Assembly: GCF_009835145.1 (NCBI RefSeq)
Contig: NZ_APKE01000023.1
Location: 17,981-81,980 of the forward strand
DNA from: Profundibacterium mesophilum KAUST100406-0324
GTDB taxonomy: Bacteria > Pseudomonadota > Alphaproteobacteria > Rhodobacterales > Rhodobacteraceae
DNA: 64,000 bases
Direction: 5' to 3'
Made by a program: the position numbers and the translations under genes. Each line of letters starts with the position of its first letter. Within the stretch, counting starts at the first letter, position 1. Shown one piece after another: positions 17,633 to 26,876 of the stretch. Below the pieces are notes generated by a model. The model had not been told where the DNA came from. It was given only the letters and a program-made list of their open reading frames with translations, and did not search any database.

Positions 17633-18442
17633 ATGACCACCGTTCTCGACCGCATCAAGGCCTACAAGCTTGACGAAATCGCGGCGCGCAAAGCCGAACG
17701 CCCCCGCGATGCGATCGAGGCGGACGCCCGCGCGGCCTCTTCCGTGCGCCCCTTCCGCGAGGCGCTGGTCTCGGCGGCCAATGGCGGCTACGGGCTGATC
17801 GCCGAGATAAAGAAGGCCAGCCCGTCCAAGGGGGTGATCCGCGAGGATTTCGATCCCGCCGCTCTGGCGCGCGCCTACGAGACGGGCGGCGCGGCCTGCC
17901 TGTCGGTGCTGACCGACGCGCCGTCCTTCCAAGGCGATGACAGCTACCTCGCCGAGGCACGCAGCGCCGTGAAACTGCCGGTCCTGCGCAAGGATTTCCT
18001 CTTCGATACGTGGCAGGTCGCCGAATCCCGCGCGCTCGGCGCCGATTGCATCCTGATCATCATGGCCGCCCTCGATGACGGTCAGGCCGCCGAGCTCGAG
18101 GCCGCCGCGACGCATTGGGGCATGGATTGCCTCGTCGAAGTGCATGACGACGACGAGCTTACCCGTGCGATGAACCTCTCCTCGTCCCTGATAGGCATCA
18201 ACAACCGCGACCTGCACAGCTTCGACACCTCGCTCGACACGACGCGGCGCCTGTCGCGGATGGTCGAGGCGGGGCGCACGATCGTCTCCGAAAGCGGCCT
18301 GTCCCATCCGGCCGAACTCGCCGATCTCGCGCGTTACGGCGCGCGCTGCTTCTTGGTCGGCGAGCACCTGATGCGCCACGACGATGTCGCTGCCGCGACC
18401 CGCGTACTGCTGGCCGATCCGCTGACCTCGGGGACCATGTGA
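17633..18442 (+). CDS. trpC: indole-3-glycerol phosphate synthase
   Basis: A 269-residue TIM-barrel enzyme. Signatures: [20 protein letters not shown] (catalytic Lys in the first strands), [44 protein letters not shown] and [12 protein letters not shown]. It closes CdRP to indole-3-glycerol phosphate in tryptophan synthesis. GGAG (17621-17624) sits 8 nt before the ATG. Its TGA overlaps the moaC ATG (TGATG), so trpC-moaC-moeA is one translationally coupled unit; trpG and trpD are not in the window. Confidence 0.97.
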   Translation: MTTVLDRIKAYKLDEIAARKAERPRDAIEADARAASSVRPFREALVSAANGGYGLIAEIKKASPSKGVIREDFDPAALARAYETGGAACLSVLTDAPSFQGDDSYLAEARSAVKLPVLRKDFLFDTWQVAESRALGADCILIIMAALDDGQAAELEAAATHWGMDCLVEVHDDDELTRAMNLSSSLIGINNRDLHSFDTSLDTTRRLSRMVEAGRTIVSESGLSHPAELADLARYGARCFLVGEHLMRHDDVAAATRVLLADPLTSGTM

Positions 18443-18918
18443 TGAGCCTGACCCATTTCGATGCCGACGGCCATGCGCATATGGTCGACGTGTCCGGCAA
18501 GCCGGTGACCGCGCGTGTCGCCGTGGCCGAGGGCGCCATCACGATGAGCGCCGAGACGCTCGCCCTGATCACCGAAGGGCGCGCGAAGAAGGGCGACGTG
18601 CTCGGGGTCGCGCGTCTTGCCGGCATCATGGGGGCCAAGAAGACGGCCGACCTGATCCCGCTCTGTCATCCCCTCCCGATCACCAAGGTCGCGATCGAGC
18701 TGACGGCCGATGACAGCCTGCCGGGCATCCGGGTTACTGGAACGGTCAAGACCGGCGGACAGACCGGCGTCGAGATGGAGGCGCTGACGGCCGTCACCAC
18801 CGCCCTGCTGACCATCTACGACATGGTCAAGGCCGCCGAGAAAGGCATGGTCATCGAGACTGTCAGGCTGGTTTTGAAGGATGGGGGCAAGTCGGGGCGC
18901 TACGAGGTATCGCGGTGA
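18442..18918 (+). CDS. moaC: cyclic pyranopterin monophosphate synthase
   Basis: A 158-residue MoaC with the family signatures [17 protein letters not shown] and [16 protein letters not shown], the active-site Asp in TIYDMVKA, and a conserved Lys-rich stretch MGAKKTADL. It makes cPMP, the first stable intermediate of molybdopterin. ATG 18442 overlaps the trpC stop; a GTG directly before it (18439) is less likely. Its stop overlaps the GTG start of moeA. Confidence 0.96.
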   Translation: MSLTHFDADGHAHMVDVSGKPVTARVAVAEGAITMSAETLALITEGRAKKGDVLGVARLAGIMGAKKTADLIPLCHPLPITKVAIELTADDSLPGIRVTGTVKTGGQTGVEMEALTAVTTALLTIYDMVKAAEKGMVIETVRLVLKDGGKSGRYEVSR

Positions 18919-20087
18919 TCAGCGTCGCGGAGGCGCGCGAGAAGGTTCTGAGCCTCGTCGCCCCGCTCGGGAGCGAAACCGTTCCACTGTCCCTCGCCGC
19001 CGGCCGCGTTCTCGCGGAGCCGGTGCGCGCCCGCCGCACCCAGCCTCCCTTCCCGGCAAGCGCCATGGACGGCTATGCCGTCGAGAATGCCGCTGTCCGG
19101 CCCGGCGCCGTCTTCGAGGTGATCGGCGAGGCGGCCGCCGGGCGCGGCTTCGGCGGCACGCTCGGCAAGGGCGCGGCGGTCCGCATCTTCACCGGGGCAC
19201 CGGTCCCGCCGGGCGCCGACCGTGTCATCATCCAGGAAGATGTCGAACGCCGGGGCGACACGATCACCCTCGCGCGCGATCTCGACACGCAGACCTATAT
19301 CCGGCCCGCCGGCACCGACTTCGCGCAGGATGACAGCTTCGATCCGGCCCGCCCCCTGCGCCCCTCCGACATCGCGCTGCTCGCCGCGATGGGTCACGGG
19401 AACGTCGATGTCATGCGCCGGCCGGAAGTCGCGATCATCGCCACCGGCGACGAGCTCGTGATGCCCGGCGAGACACCCGGCCCGGATCAGATCGTGGCCT
19501 CTAACAATTTCGGGCTCAAGGCGATGGTGGATGCCGCGGGCGGTCATGGCCGGATCCTGCCCATCGCACGCGACACCGAAAGCAGCCTTGCCGCGGTCTT
19601 CGACCTGGCCCGGGGCGCCGATCTCGTCATCACCATCGGGGGCGCTTCCGTCGGCGATCACGACCTGGTGGCGAGGGTGGCCGAGACGCGCGGCCTCGAA
19701 CGCGCTTTCTACAAGGTGGCGATGCGGCCGGGAAAACCGCTCATGGCCGGCCGCATGGACGGGGCGGCGATGATCGGACTGCCGGGAAACCCGGTCTCCT
19801 CGATGGTCTGCGGGCTCGTCTTCGTGCGGCCGGCATTGCGTGTCATGCTCGGTCTGGCGCCGGATGCGGACGTTCAGCGCGAGGCACCGCTCGCCGCGGC
19901 CCTCCCGGCGAACGGTCCACGGGCCCATTACATGCGTGCCATGATGGAGCCCGCCGGCCTCCGCGCCCATGAGCGTCAGGACAGCGCACTGCTGACCGTC
20001 CTCGCGGGTGCCGATGCCCTCATCATCCGGCCCGCGCACGACCGCGCGCGCGCAATCGGGGAGCGCGTCCCCTACCTCGCTCTCTGA
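18915..20087 (+). CDS. moeA: molybdopterin molybdenumtransferase
   Basis: A 390-residue MoeA of usual length. Domains in order: [11 protein letters not shown] (MoeA N-terminal), [44 protein letters not shown] (MoCF-binding) and a C-terminal domain with [11 protein letters not shown]. It inserts molybdate into adenylylated molybdopterin. It starts at GTG 18915, overlapping the moaC stop as GTGA. It is the last gene of trpC-moaC-moeA; lexA follows with its own promoter. Confidence 0.96.
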   Translation: MISVAEAREKVLSLVAPLGSETVPLSLAAGRVLAEPVRARRTQPPFPASAMDGYAVENAAVRPGAVFEVIGEAAAGRGFGGTLGKGAAVRIFTGAPVPPGADRVIIQEDVERRGDTITLARDLDTQTYIRPAGTDFAQDDSFDPARPLRPSDIALLAAMGHGNVDVMRRPEVAIIATGDELVMPGETPGPDQIVASNNFGLKAMVDAAGGHGRILPIARDTESSLAAVFDLARGADLVITIGGASVGDHDLVARVAETRGLERAFYKVAMRPGKPLMAGRMDGAAMIGLPGNPVSSMVCGLVFVRPALRVMLGLAPDADVQREAPLAAALPANGPRAHYMRAMMEPAGLRAHERQDSALLTVLAGADALIIRPAHDRARAIGERVPYLAL

Positions 20088-20160
20088 CAAGGTCCCGAAT
20101 GCCCCGGCGAGGGCACGTGAGGATCGAAGTCCCGCAACTCTCGCCGGTTACGACCCGGTC

Positions 20161-20189
20161 TTGACACAAAAAGTGAACAGCGGTAGAAC
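20161..20189 (+). promoter_or_regulatory. lexA promoter with overlapping SOS box (GAAC-N7-GAAC)
   Basis: A TTGACA -35 (20161-20166) is followed after 17 nt by TAGAAC (20184-20189), a good sigma-70 promoter. The direct repeat GAAC (20175-20178), seven bases, GAAC (20186-20189) is the known alphaproteobacterial LexA site (GTTC-N7-GTTC on the other strand) and covers the -10, so LexA would repress its own gene. The promoter match is read directly; self-repression is inferred from the family. Confidence 0.88.
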
Positions 20190-20268
20190 AAAGGCGGACC
20201 TGCTGCGGCTTTGTTCTTTTCCCGCATGGGAGGGGGCCATGCCGCGGCGCAAGGATGAGGGCATGAAC

Positions 20269-20955
20269 ATGCTGACCCGCAAGCAGATGGACCTGCTTCA
20301 CTACATTCACACCCGGCTTCAGGCGGATGGCGTGCCGCCCTCTTTCGACGAGATGAAGGAAGCGCTCGACCTGCGCTCCAAGTCCGGCATCCACAGGCTG
20401 ATCACTGCTCTGGAGGAGCGCGGCTTCATCCGCCGGCTTGCACATCGCGCCCGCGCGATCGAGATCGTCAAGCTCCCTGAGGCGATGGGCGGTGGCAAGT
20501 TCACGCCCGAAGTGATCGAGGGCGGGGCCCCGCCGGCCAAGGCATCGCCCGCCCCCGCGACATCCGCGCAGGTCGTCGACCTGCCGGTAATGGGACGGAT
20601 CGCGGCCGGTGTGCCGATCGAGGCGATCAGTGCCGTTTCCCATCAGATCACGGTCCCCGGACAGATGCTTTCGGGCCGCGGCGCGCATTACGCGCTTGAG
20701 GTCAAGGGCGACTCGATGATCGAGGCGGGGATCAACGACGGCGATCTTGTGGTGATCCGCGAAGTGGCGGCCGCTGATAACGGCGATATCGTCGTGGCGC
20801 TGGTCGAGGATTCGGAGGCGACGCTGAAACGGTATCGCCGCGATGGACGGTCCATCAGCCTGGAGGCCGCGAACCCTGCCTATGAGACGCGTGTCTTCCG
20901 CGATGACCAGGTCAAGGTGCAGGGACGCCTCGTCGGCCTGATCCGCTCCTACTGA
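20269..20955 (+). CDS. lexA: LexA repressor
   Basis: A 228-residue SOS repressor. The N-terminal winged helix ([13 protein letters not shown]...[20 protein letters not shown], about 1-42) binds the SOS box. The self-cleavage site Ala113-Gly114 lies in GRIAAGVP; the S24 peptidase dyad is Ser149 in GDSM and Lys187 in TLKRY. On DNA damage RecA-filament binding triggers cleavage. Start ATG 20269 matches the family N-terminus; ATG 20263 is in frame and possible. An SOS box lies over its promoter. It is convergent with comEC, 15 nt apart. Confidence 0.96.
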   Translation: MLTRKQMDLLHYIHTRLQADGVPPSFDEMKEALDLRSKSGIHRLITALEERGFIRRLAHRARAIEIVKLPEAMGGGKFTPEVIEGGAPPAKASPAPATSAQVVDLPVMGRIAAGVPIEAISAVSHQITVPGQMLSGRGAHYALEVKGDSMIEAGINDGDLVVIREVAAADNGDIVVALVEDSEATLKRYRRDGRSISLEAANPAYETRVFRDDQVKVQGRLVGLIRSY

Positions 20956-20970
20956 GCGCCGCGCATCGGC

Positions 20971-23034
20971 TCACCGCCCCCAGAGGCGGTGCGCGGCGGC
21001 GTCGCGGGCGCCGGTGATCTGCCACCCGCCGGGCCCGGTCCGGATCGCGGCGGCGCCCAGCCTCGCCAGATCGTTCTCGTCGAGGACCGTGCAGGAGTGC
21101 TCGGCGGGCACATCCGGCGCGGGGACCGAGAGGATGACGAGACCGCCATCCGCGCAGGCCGCCTCGAATGCCGCCGCCGCACCGCGCCCGGTCAGGTGGC
21201 GGACCGGGCGGCCGGCGATCCGCGTCTCTCGCCGCGGCGGCACGCCCGTGAAGCCCGGACGCGCGAAGGCCGTATCGCGATCCGCGTCATCGCCGTCATT
21301 CTCGAGCCAGGACATCGCCGTGAAGTCCTCGCCCCGGGGTTTGCTCAATGCCCTTCCCTCGGCCCCGAGCCGTCCCAGAAGCCCGCCGCTGTCACTGACC
21401 AGCAGGAGCGGCCGCTCGGTCTGCAGCCATAGCATCAGGGCCAGCATTGCGGGCGCGATACCGGCCCAGCGGGCGCGGCCGCGCCACAAGATCACCCAGA
21501 GCGCGCCAAGGCTGATCAGCGGCAGCACGGCGGGCACCGGCGTGACGATGCGCCAGAGCACCCCTTCCAGCGCGGAGACATAAAGCGCGACCCCGAGGAT
21601 CCAGTCGATGGCCGGTGACATGATCGCAAGGCCGATCCAGCCGCCGCCGAACGGAGCGAGGACGGCCGCCAGCACCGCCGCCGGCATCACCAACGCCCCC
21701 ATCAGGGGCACCGAAAGCAGGTTCGCGATCAGCCCGTAGCGCGACATCTGGTTGAAATGCGCCGCGGCATAGGGCGCGGTCGCAGCCCCCGCGATGGCCG
21801 AGGAAAGCAAGGTTCCGATGACGGGCGCGGTCCATCGCGGCAAGGCGGGCCCGGGGCTGTGGCGCAAGGCGCGGAAGATGGCCACGAGCGCGGTCGTCGC
21901 GGCGAAGGACATCTGGAAGCCGGGGCCGGTCAGTGCCTCCGGGCGCAGGATCAGGACGATCATTGCCGCGGCCGCGACGGCGCGCAGCGTGATCGCCCGC
22001 CGGTCACCGAGCACCGCGCCGAAGACCACCGCGACCATGATGAAGGCCCGCTGCGTGGCGACATTGCCGCCCGACAGCGCCAGGTAGCCCGCACCCGCCG
22101 CGAGGGCGCCGATGGCCGCGTATTTCTTGATCGGAGCCCCCAGCGCGAGCGTGGGCACGAGGGCGAGACACAGGCGCAGGGCCCAGAAGACGGTCCCCGT
22201 CAGAAGCCCCATATGCAGTCCCGAGATTGCCAGCAGGTGCGCGAGATTGGAGCTGCGCAGCGCGGCGAGCGTCTGCGCGCTCATCACCGAGCGATCCCCT
22301 GTCGTGATCGCCGCGGCAAAGGCGCCGGTCTCGCCGGGTAGCGCCGCGCGCACCCCGCGCGAGATCCGGTCGCGCAGGCGCGCCACCAGAAGCTCCGTCC
22401 CGCCCCTTGCCGGGCTCAGGAGGAGCGCGGGCGCGCGTGTGTAGCCGATCGCACCCAGCCGCGCGAACCAGGCATGGCGCCGGAAATCGAAGCCGCCCGG
22501 CTCGGAGGGTCCGGATGCGGGGCCGAGATGGCCGGTGGTGATGATCGTCATGCCCGGCCGAGGATCGAGATCCCCCGAGGCGCCGTGCAGCGAGATGCGG
22601 ATGCGGGCCGGCACGTGATGCGGCGCGACCCGCGACAGGACGACACGGTCGAGGGTGAGCCGCGGGCGCCCGCTCGCGGAGCGGTCTACCAGGACGATCC
22701 GCCCCTCGATCGGTCCGTAATAACGCCAGTCGAGACGGGGCTCGGCGACCCAATGTGTGCGGTGGCCGGCAAGGAGCAGCCCCGCGACGATCAGTGCCGC
22801 CCCGAACGCCAGCGGGCGCAGGACATGGGCCCTGAGGCCACCCAGCAGCAAAAGCGCGAAAAGCGCAGCCGACGCCCCCCATTGCCAGGTCGAAGGCTCG
22901 CGCGGGAGGCCGAAATAGAAGCCGATCCCGGCGGCAAGGCAGACCGGCGCCCAGCAAAAGAGCCGTCCCTGCTGCGCACCGAGGGTGGCATCCAGACGGC
23001 GCAGCATGGAGGACGGCATCCGCACCCTTGTCAC
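20971..23034 (-). CDS. comEC: ComEC/Rec2 family DNA-uptake membrane protein, no nuclease domain
   Basis: A 687-residue integral membrane protein. The N-terminus has several hydrophobic helices (WAPVCLAAGIGFYFGL; ALFALLLLGGLRAHVL), an OB-like soluble part (about 90-215), then the Competence domain with LRSSNLAHLLAISGLHMGLL and about ten further membrane segments. The C-terminal ~130 residues are soluble but have no HxHxDH metallo-beta-lactamase motif, so it lacks the nuclease-like domain of Bacillus ComEC. It would move single-stranded DNA across the inner membrane. Convergent with lexA and divergent from gltX. Confidence 0.9.
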   Translation of the reverse strand: MTRVRMPSSMLRRLDATLGAQQGRLFCWAPVCLAAGIGFYFGLPREPSTWQWGASAALFALLLLGGLRAHVLRPLAFGAALIVAGLLLAGHRTHWVAEPRLDWRYYGPIEGRIVLVDRSASGRPRLTLDRVVLSRVAPHHVPARIRISLHGASGDLDPRPGMTIITTGHLGPASGPSEPGGFDFRRHAWFARLGAIGYTRAPALLLSPARGGTELLVARLRDRISRGVRAALPGETGAFAAAITTGDRSVMSAQTLAALRSSNLAHLLAISGLHMGLLTGTVFWALRLCLALVPTLALGAPIKKYAAIGALAAGAGYLALSGGNVATQRAFIMVAVVFGAVLGDRRAITLRAVAAAAMIVLILRPEALTGPGFQMSFAATTALVAIFRALRHSPGPALPRWTAPVIGTLLSSAIAGAATAPYAAAHFNQMSRYGLIANLLSVPLMGALVMPAAVLAAVLAPFGGGWIGLAIMSPAIDWILGVALYVSALEGVLWRIVTPVPAVLPLISLGALWVILWRGRARWAGIAPAMLALMLWLQTERPLLLVSDSGGLLGRLGAEGRALSKPRGEDFTAMSWLENDGDDADRDTAFARPGFTGVPPRRETRIAGRPVRHLTGRGAAAAFEAACADGGLVILSVPAPDVPAEHSCTVLDENDLARLGAAAIRTGPGGWQITGARDAAAHRLWGR

Positions 23035-23102
23035 CCCTTGGGTAGTTGTCTAGATCCGCTCAGGGTCTCCCCCCATGGTTTCCAAAAGGTAAATTTCCGA
23101 CA

Positions 23103-24521
23103 ATGTCAGAGCAGCCGGTCGTCACGCGCTTCGCCCCCTCCCCTACGGGGTTTCTTCATATCGGCGGGGCACGCACGGCTCTGTTCAACTGGCTCTACGC
23201 GCGCGGCCGTGGTGGACGCTTCGTGCTCAGGATCGAGGATACGGACATCGCCCGCTCGACGCCCGAGGCGACGGCCGCGATCCTCGAAGGTCTGACCTGG
23301 CTCGGGCTCGACTGGGACGGTGACGCGGTCAGCCAGGCTGCGAACGCCGCGCGCCACGCCGAGGTGGCGACGCGGATGCTCGAGAGCGGCGCCGCCTACA
23401 AGTGTTTCTCGACGCAGGAGGAGATCGCCGCGTTCCGCGAGGCGGCGAAGGCAGAGAATCGCTCCACCCTCTTTCGCTCGCCCTGGCGCGACGTCGATCC
23501 CGAAGCCCATCCCGACGCCCCTTACGCGATCCGCGTTCGCGCACCGCTCGACGGCGAGACGGTCATTGAGGATGAGGTCCAGGGCCGCGTGACGATCCGC
23601 AACGACCAGCTCGACGACATGATCGTGCTGCGCTCGGACGGCACACCCGTCTACATGCTCGCGGTGGTGGTGGACGATCATGACATGGGCGTCACGCACG
23701 TGATCCGCGGCGACGATCACCTCAACAATGCCGCGCGACAGATGCTCGTTTATCGCGCCATGGGCTGGGACGTGCCGGTCTGGGCGCATATCCCTCTGAT
23801 CCATGGAGAGGACGGCAAGAAGCTCAGCAAGCGTCACGGGGCGCTTGGTGTCGAGGAATACCGCGACATGGGCTACCCGGCAGCGGCCATGCGCAACTAC
23901 CTCGCGCGGCTTGGCTGGAGCCATGGCGACGATGAATTCTTCACCGATGCCGAGGCGCTCGACTGGTTCGATCTCTCCGGTATCGGAAAATCCCCCGCCC
24001 GGCTCGACTTCAAGAAACTCGGCCATCTGAGCGGGCAGCATATCGCCGCGATGGCCGATGACGCCCTTCTTGCGCAGATCGACACCTTTCTCGCCTCCAG
24101 CGGCCAAGAGCCGCTCGACGAAACGCAGCGCAGCCGCCTGCTTTCGGCGATGCCGCATGTGAAAAGTGGTGCGAAGACCTTTGGCGATCTTCTCGAAAAG
24201 GCGCGTTTTGCCCTTGTTTCGCGGCCGATTTCGCCGGATGCGAAGGCCGAGAAGGCTCTCGATCCGGTATCCCGAAGTATACTGAGCAGTTTGACGCCGC
24301 AGTTGCAAAATGCTACTTGGTCGCGTGACGCGCTCGAAGCCTGTGCCAGCGGTTTGGCCGAAGAACGCGGCGTGGGTTTGGGCAAGGTCGCCGGGCCGCT
24401 CAGGGCTGCACTGGCGGGACGCATGTCCACCCCCAGTGTCTTTGACATGATGACCGTTCTGGGCCGCGAGGAATCGTTGTCCCGGATCGGGGATGCCGCC
24501 GGACCCGCGTCCGGCAATTAA
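23103..24521 (+). CDS. gltX: glutamyl-tRNA synthetase
   Basis: A 472-residue class I synthetase with [20 protein letters not shown] (HIGH motif His19-Ile-Gly-Gly) and the KMSKS-type loop GKKLSKRHG (about 240). The catalytic domain is followed by an alpha-helical anticodon-binding region and ends at normal length, so it is not a GluQ-type paralogue. Alphaproteobacteria often hold two GltX copies, one mischarging tRNA-Gln; which one this is cannot be told by eye. The start at 23103 is fixed by [32 protein letters not shown] precedes it. Confidence 0.95.
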   Translation: MSEQPVVTRFAPSPTGFLHIGGARTALFNWLYARGRGGRFVLRIEDTDIARSTPEATAAILEGLTWLGLDWDGDAVSQAANAARHAEVATRMLESGAAYKCFSTQEEIAAFREAAKAENRSTLFRSPWRDVDPEAHPDAPYAIRVRAPLDGETVIEDEVQGRVTIRNDQLDDMIVLRSDGTPVYMLAVVVDDHDMGVTHVIRGDDHLNNAARQMLVYRAMGWDVPVWAHIPLIHGEDGKKLSKRHGALGVEEYRDMGYPAAAMRNYLARLGWSHGDDEFFTDAEALDWFDLSGIGKSPARLDFKKLGHLSGQHIAAMADDALLAQIDTFLASSGQEPLDETQRSRLLSAMPHVKSGAKTFGDLLEKARFALVSRPISPDAKAEKALDPVSRSILSSLTPQLQNATWSRDALEACASGLAEERGVGLGKVAGPLRAALAGRMSTPSVFDMMTVLGREESLSRIGDAAGPASGN

Positions 24522-24572
24522 TCATAATCGGGTCCGGATATGCCGGAGAACCCGTCCAGGAAGGGATTACGA

Positions 24573-25868
24573 ATGGCACAAAGCGACAAGACGGCCAAGT
24601 TGAGCTTCGGTGATACCGAACTGGAACTGCCGATGTACTCGCCCTCTGCCGGACCTGACGTGATCGACATCCGCAAGCTTTATGCGCAGGGCAATGTCTT
24701 CACCTACGATCCGGGTTTCACCTCGACCGCGTCCTGCGACAGCACGATCACCTTCATCGATGGCGACAAGGGCGAATTGCTGCACCGCGGCTACCCGATC
24801 GATCAGCTGGCGGCCAAGTCGCATTTCCTCGAAGTGTGCTACCTGCTGCTCTATGGCGAGCTTCCCACCGCCGAGCAGCTCGAGGATTTCGAGGGCCGTG
24901 TGACCAATCACACGATGCTCCACGAGCAGATGATGAACTTCTTCAGGGGCTTCCGCCGCGACGCGCATCCGATGGCCGTCATGGTCGGCGTGGTCGGCGC
25001 GATGAGCGCCTTCTACCACGACAGCACCGATATCGGCGATCCCTGGCAGCGCGAGGTCGCCTCGATCCGCCTGATCGCCAAGATGCCGACGATCGCCGCC
25101 TGGGCCTACAAGTATTCCGTGGGCCAGCCCTTTGTCTATCCGCGCAACGATCTCGACTACGCGTCGAACTTCCTGCGCATGTGCTTCTCGGTTCCGGCCG
25201 AGGATTACGTCGTCGATCCGATCCTGAGCCGGGCGATGGACCGCATCTTCACCCTTCATGCCGATCACGAGCAGAACGCCTCCACCTCGACGGTGCGCCT
25301 GGCATCCTCCTCCGGCGCGAACCCCTTCGCCTGCATCGCGGCCGGCATCGCCTGCCTCTGGGGACCGGCGCATGGCGGCGCCAACCAGGCCTGCCTCGAG
25401 ATGCTGCGCGAGATCGGCACGCCCGACCGCATCCCCGAGTTCATCGCCCGCGCCAAGGACAAGAACGATCCGTTCCGCCTGATGGGCTTCGGACACCGCG
25501 TCTACAAGAACTTCGACCCGCGCGCCAAAGTCATGAAGGAGAGCGCCGACGAGGTGCTCGATCTGCTCGGGATCGAGAACAACCCGACGCTTCAGGTTGC
25601 CAAGGAACTGGAGCGCGTCGCGCTCGAGGATCCGTATTTCGCCGAGAAGAAGCTCTACCCCAATGTCGACTTCTATTCCGGCATCATCCTCGACGCGATG
25701 GGCTTTCCGACCTCGATGTTCACCCCGATTTTCGCCGTGGCGCGGACCGTGGGCTGGATCTCGCAGTGGAAAGAGCAGATCTCCGATCCGCAGCTGCGCA
25801 TCGGGCGTCCGCGTCAGCTCTACCAGGGTGCGACGACGCGCGACTACGTGGATGTCGAGAATCGCTGA
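24573..25868 (+). CDS. gltA: citrate synthase
   Basis: A 431-residue type II (hexameric) citrate synthase. Key parts: [19 protein letters not shown] near the N-terminus, [15 protein letters not shown] with a substrate His, [15 protein letters not shown] with a catalytic His, and [13 protein letters not shown] with a catalytic Asp. It condenses oxaloacetate and acetyl-CoA. I use ATG 24573 because AGGAAGGGA lies 7-14 nt before it; an in-frame ATG at 24540 would add 11 residues. It lies 51 nt after gltX and is followed by a terminator. Confidence 0.97.
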   Translation: MAQSDKTAKLSFGDTELELPMYSPSAGPDVIDIRKLYAQGNVFTYDPGFTSTASCDSTITFIDGDKGELLHRGYPIDQLAAKSHFLEVCYLLLYGELPTAEQLEDFEGRVTNHTMLHEQMMNFFRGFRRDAHPMAVMVGVVGAMSAFYHDSTDIGDPWQREVASIRLIAKMPTIAAWAYKYSVGQPFVYPRNDLDYASNFLRMCFSVPAEDYVVDPILSRAMDRIFTLHADHEQNASTSTVRLASSSGANPFACIAAGIACLWGPAHGGANQACLEMLREIGTPDRIPEFIARAKDKNDPFRLMGFGHRVYKNFDPRAKVMKESADEVLDLLGIENNPTLQVAKELERVALEDPYFAEKKLYPNVDFYSGIILDAMGFPTSMFTPIFAVARTVGWISQWKEQISDPQLRIGRPRQLYQGATTRDYVDVENR

Positions 25869-25900
25869 CCCCGCGACCGATCTCATCGCGATCCAAAGGA

Positions 25901-25924
25901 ACCGCCCCGCCCCGGGGCGGTTTC
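25901..25924 (+). terminator. terminator after gltA
   Basis: ACCGCCCCG (25901-25909), 3-nt loop and CGGGGCGGT (25913-25921) followed by TTC. It lies 32 nt after the gltA stop and 34 nt before the next gene. Confidence 0.88.
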
Positions 25925-25957
25925 TCCTTGTGATGCGCCATCAAGGAAAGGGCGGAA

Positions 25958-26743
25958 ATGCTCCTCGATATCACGGCTCGGCTCGACTACACGCTCAACG
26001 CACCCTCCGACATCCTCCTGCAGCTCGAAGCCGCGCCCCTGCCGGATCAACGTCTCATCGATCCGCAGATCTGGACCAGTCCGCTCGATCACTTTCGCCG
26101 CATCCCGGCCGAGGAGAATATCGGCGACAGGGTCTGGGTGCGCGGCGAGGGCCGTTTCACCTGCGATTACAAGTCCCGGGTCGAGGTGACGCGCGAGGCG
26201 CTTGACCTTGCCAAGCTTGAACAGAACCCGGTGCACGAGCTGCCCGGCGATACGATCAAGTACCTGATGCCTTCCCGGTTCTGCCCCTCCGACGAGTTCC
26301 AGTCCTTTGTCGCGGCGGAGTTCGGCACAGTCTCGGGCGGGAAGCGTATCGTGGCCATCCGCGACTGGATCGCGGAGCATTTCTCCTATGTGCCCGGAAG
26401 CAGCAACGCACAGACCAGCGCCTCCGACAGCTTTATCCAGCGCCAGGGCATCTGCCGCGACTACGCGCATGTGATGATCACGCTGGCGCGCGCCGGCGCG
26501 ATCCCGGCCCGCTTTGCGTCGGTCTATGCCCCCGATGTCGATCCGCCCGATTTTCACGCAGTGGCCGAGATCTACCTTGGCGGAGCATGGCACCTGGTGG
26601 ATGCGACCCTGATGGCCAAGGCCGACGAGATGGCGATGATCGGCGTCGGGCGCGACGCGGCGGATGTCGCCTTCATGACCACCTTCGGCATGGCGAACTT
26701 CCAGGATCAATCCGTCGAGGTGCGCCGGGTGGATGACGCATAA
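25958..26743 (+). CDS. transglutaminase-like cysteine peptidase family protein
   Basis: A 261-residue protein with the transglutaminase-like catalytic triad: Cys in RQGICRDYAHVM (about residue 166), His in PPDFHAVAEIYL (about 196) and Asp in WHLVDATLM (about 213). The N-terminal ~100 residues form a beta-rich domain (LLDITARLDYTLNAPSDILL) usual in this bacterial family. Such proteins may act as proteases or amidases; the substrate is unknown and there is no signal peptide, so it is probably cytoplasmic. AAAGGGCGGAA precedes the ATG. It is isolated by the gltA terminator upstream. Confidence 0.85.
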   Translation: MLLDITARLDYTLNAPSDILLQLEAAPLPDQRLIDPQIWTSPLDHFRRIPAEENIGDRVWVRGEGRFTCDYKSRVEVTREALDLAKLEQNPVHELPGDTIKYLMPSRFCPSDEFQSFVAAEFGTVSGGKRIVAIRDWIAEHFSYVPGSSNAQTSASDSFIQRQGICRDYAHVMITLARAGAIPARFASVYAPDVDPPDFHAVAEIYLGGAWHLVDATLMAKADEMAMIGVGRDAADVAFMTTFGMANFQDQSVEVRRVDDA

Positions 26744-26876
26744 TCGCGGCACCCACCGCGAAAAGTGGCTCGGGCGGCAACAATGCCGCCCGGCTGCCGC
26801 AAGCCGAACCAAAAGGGGCCTGAATCGGAAGGCAGACAGTTTCGCGGAATGACGCCCGCAGAAACGAGGATGCCGC

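Noticed and set aside
24567..25933. Long open frames opposite and alongside gltA
   Set aside because: They are shadows of the citrate synthase gene, whose motifs and length are clear.
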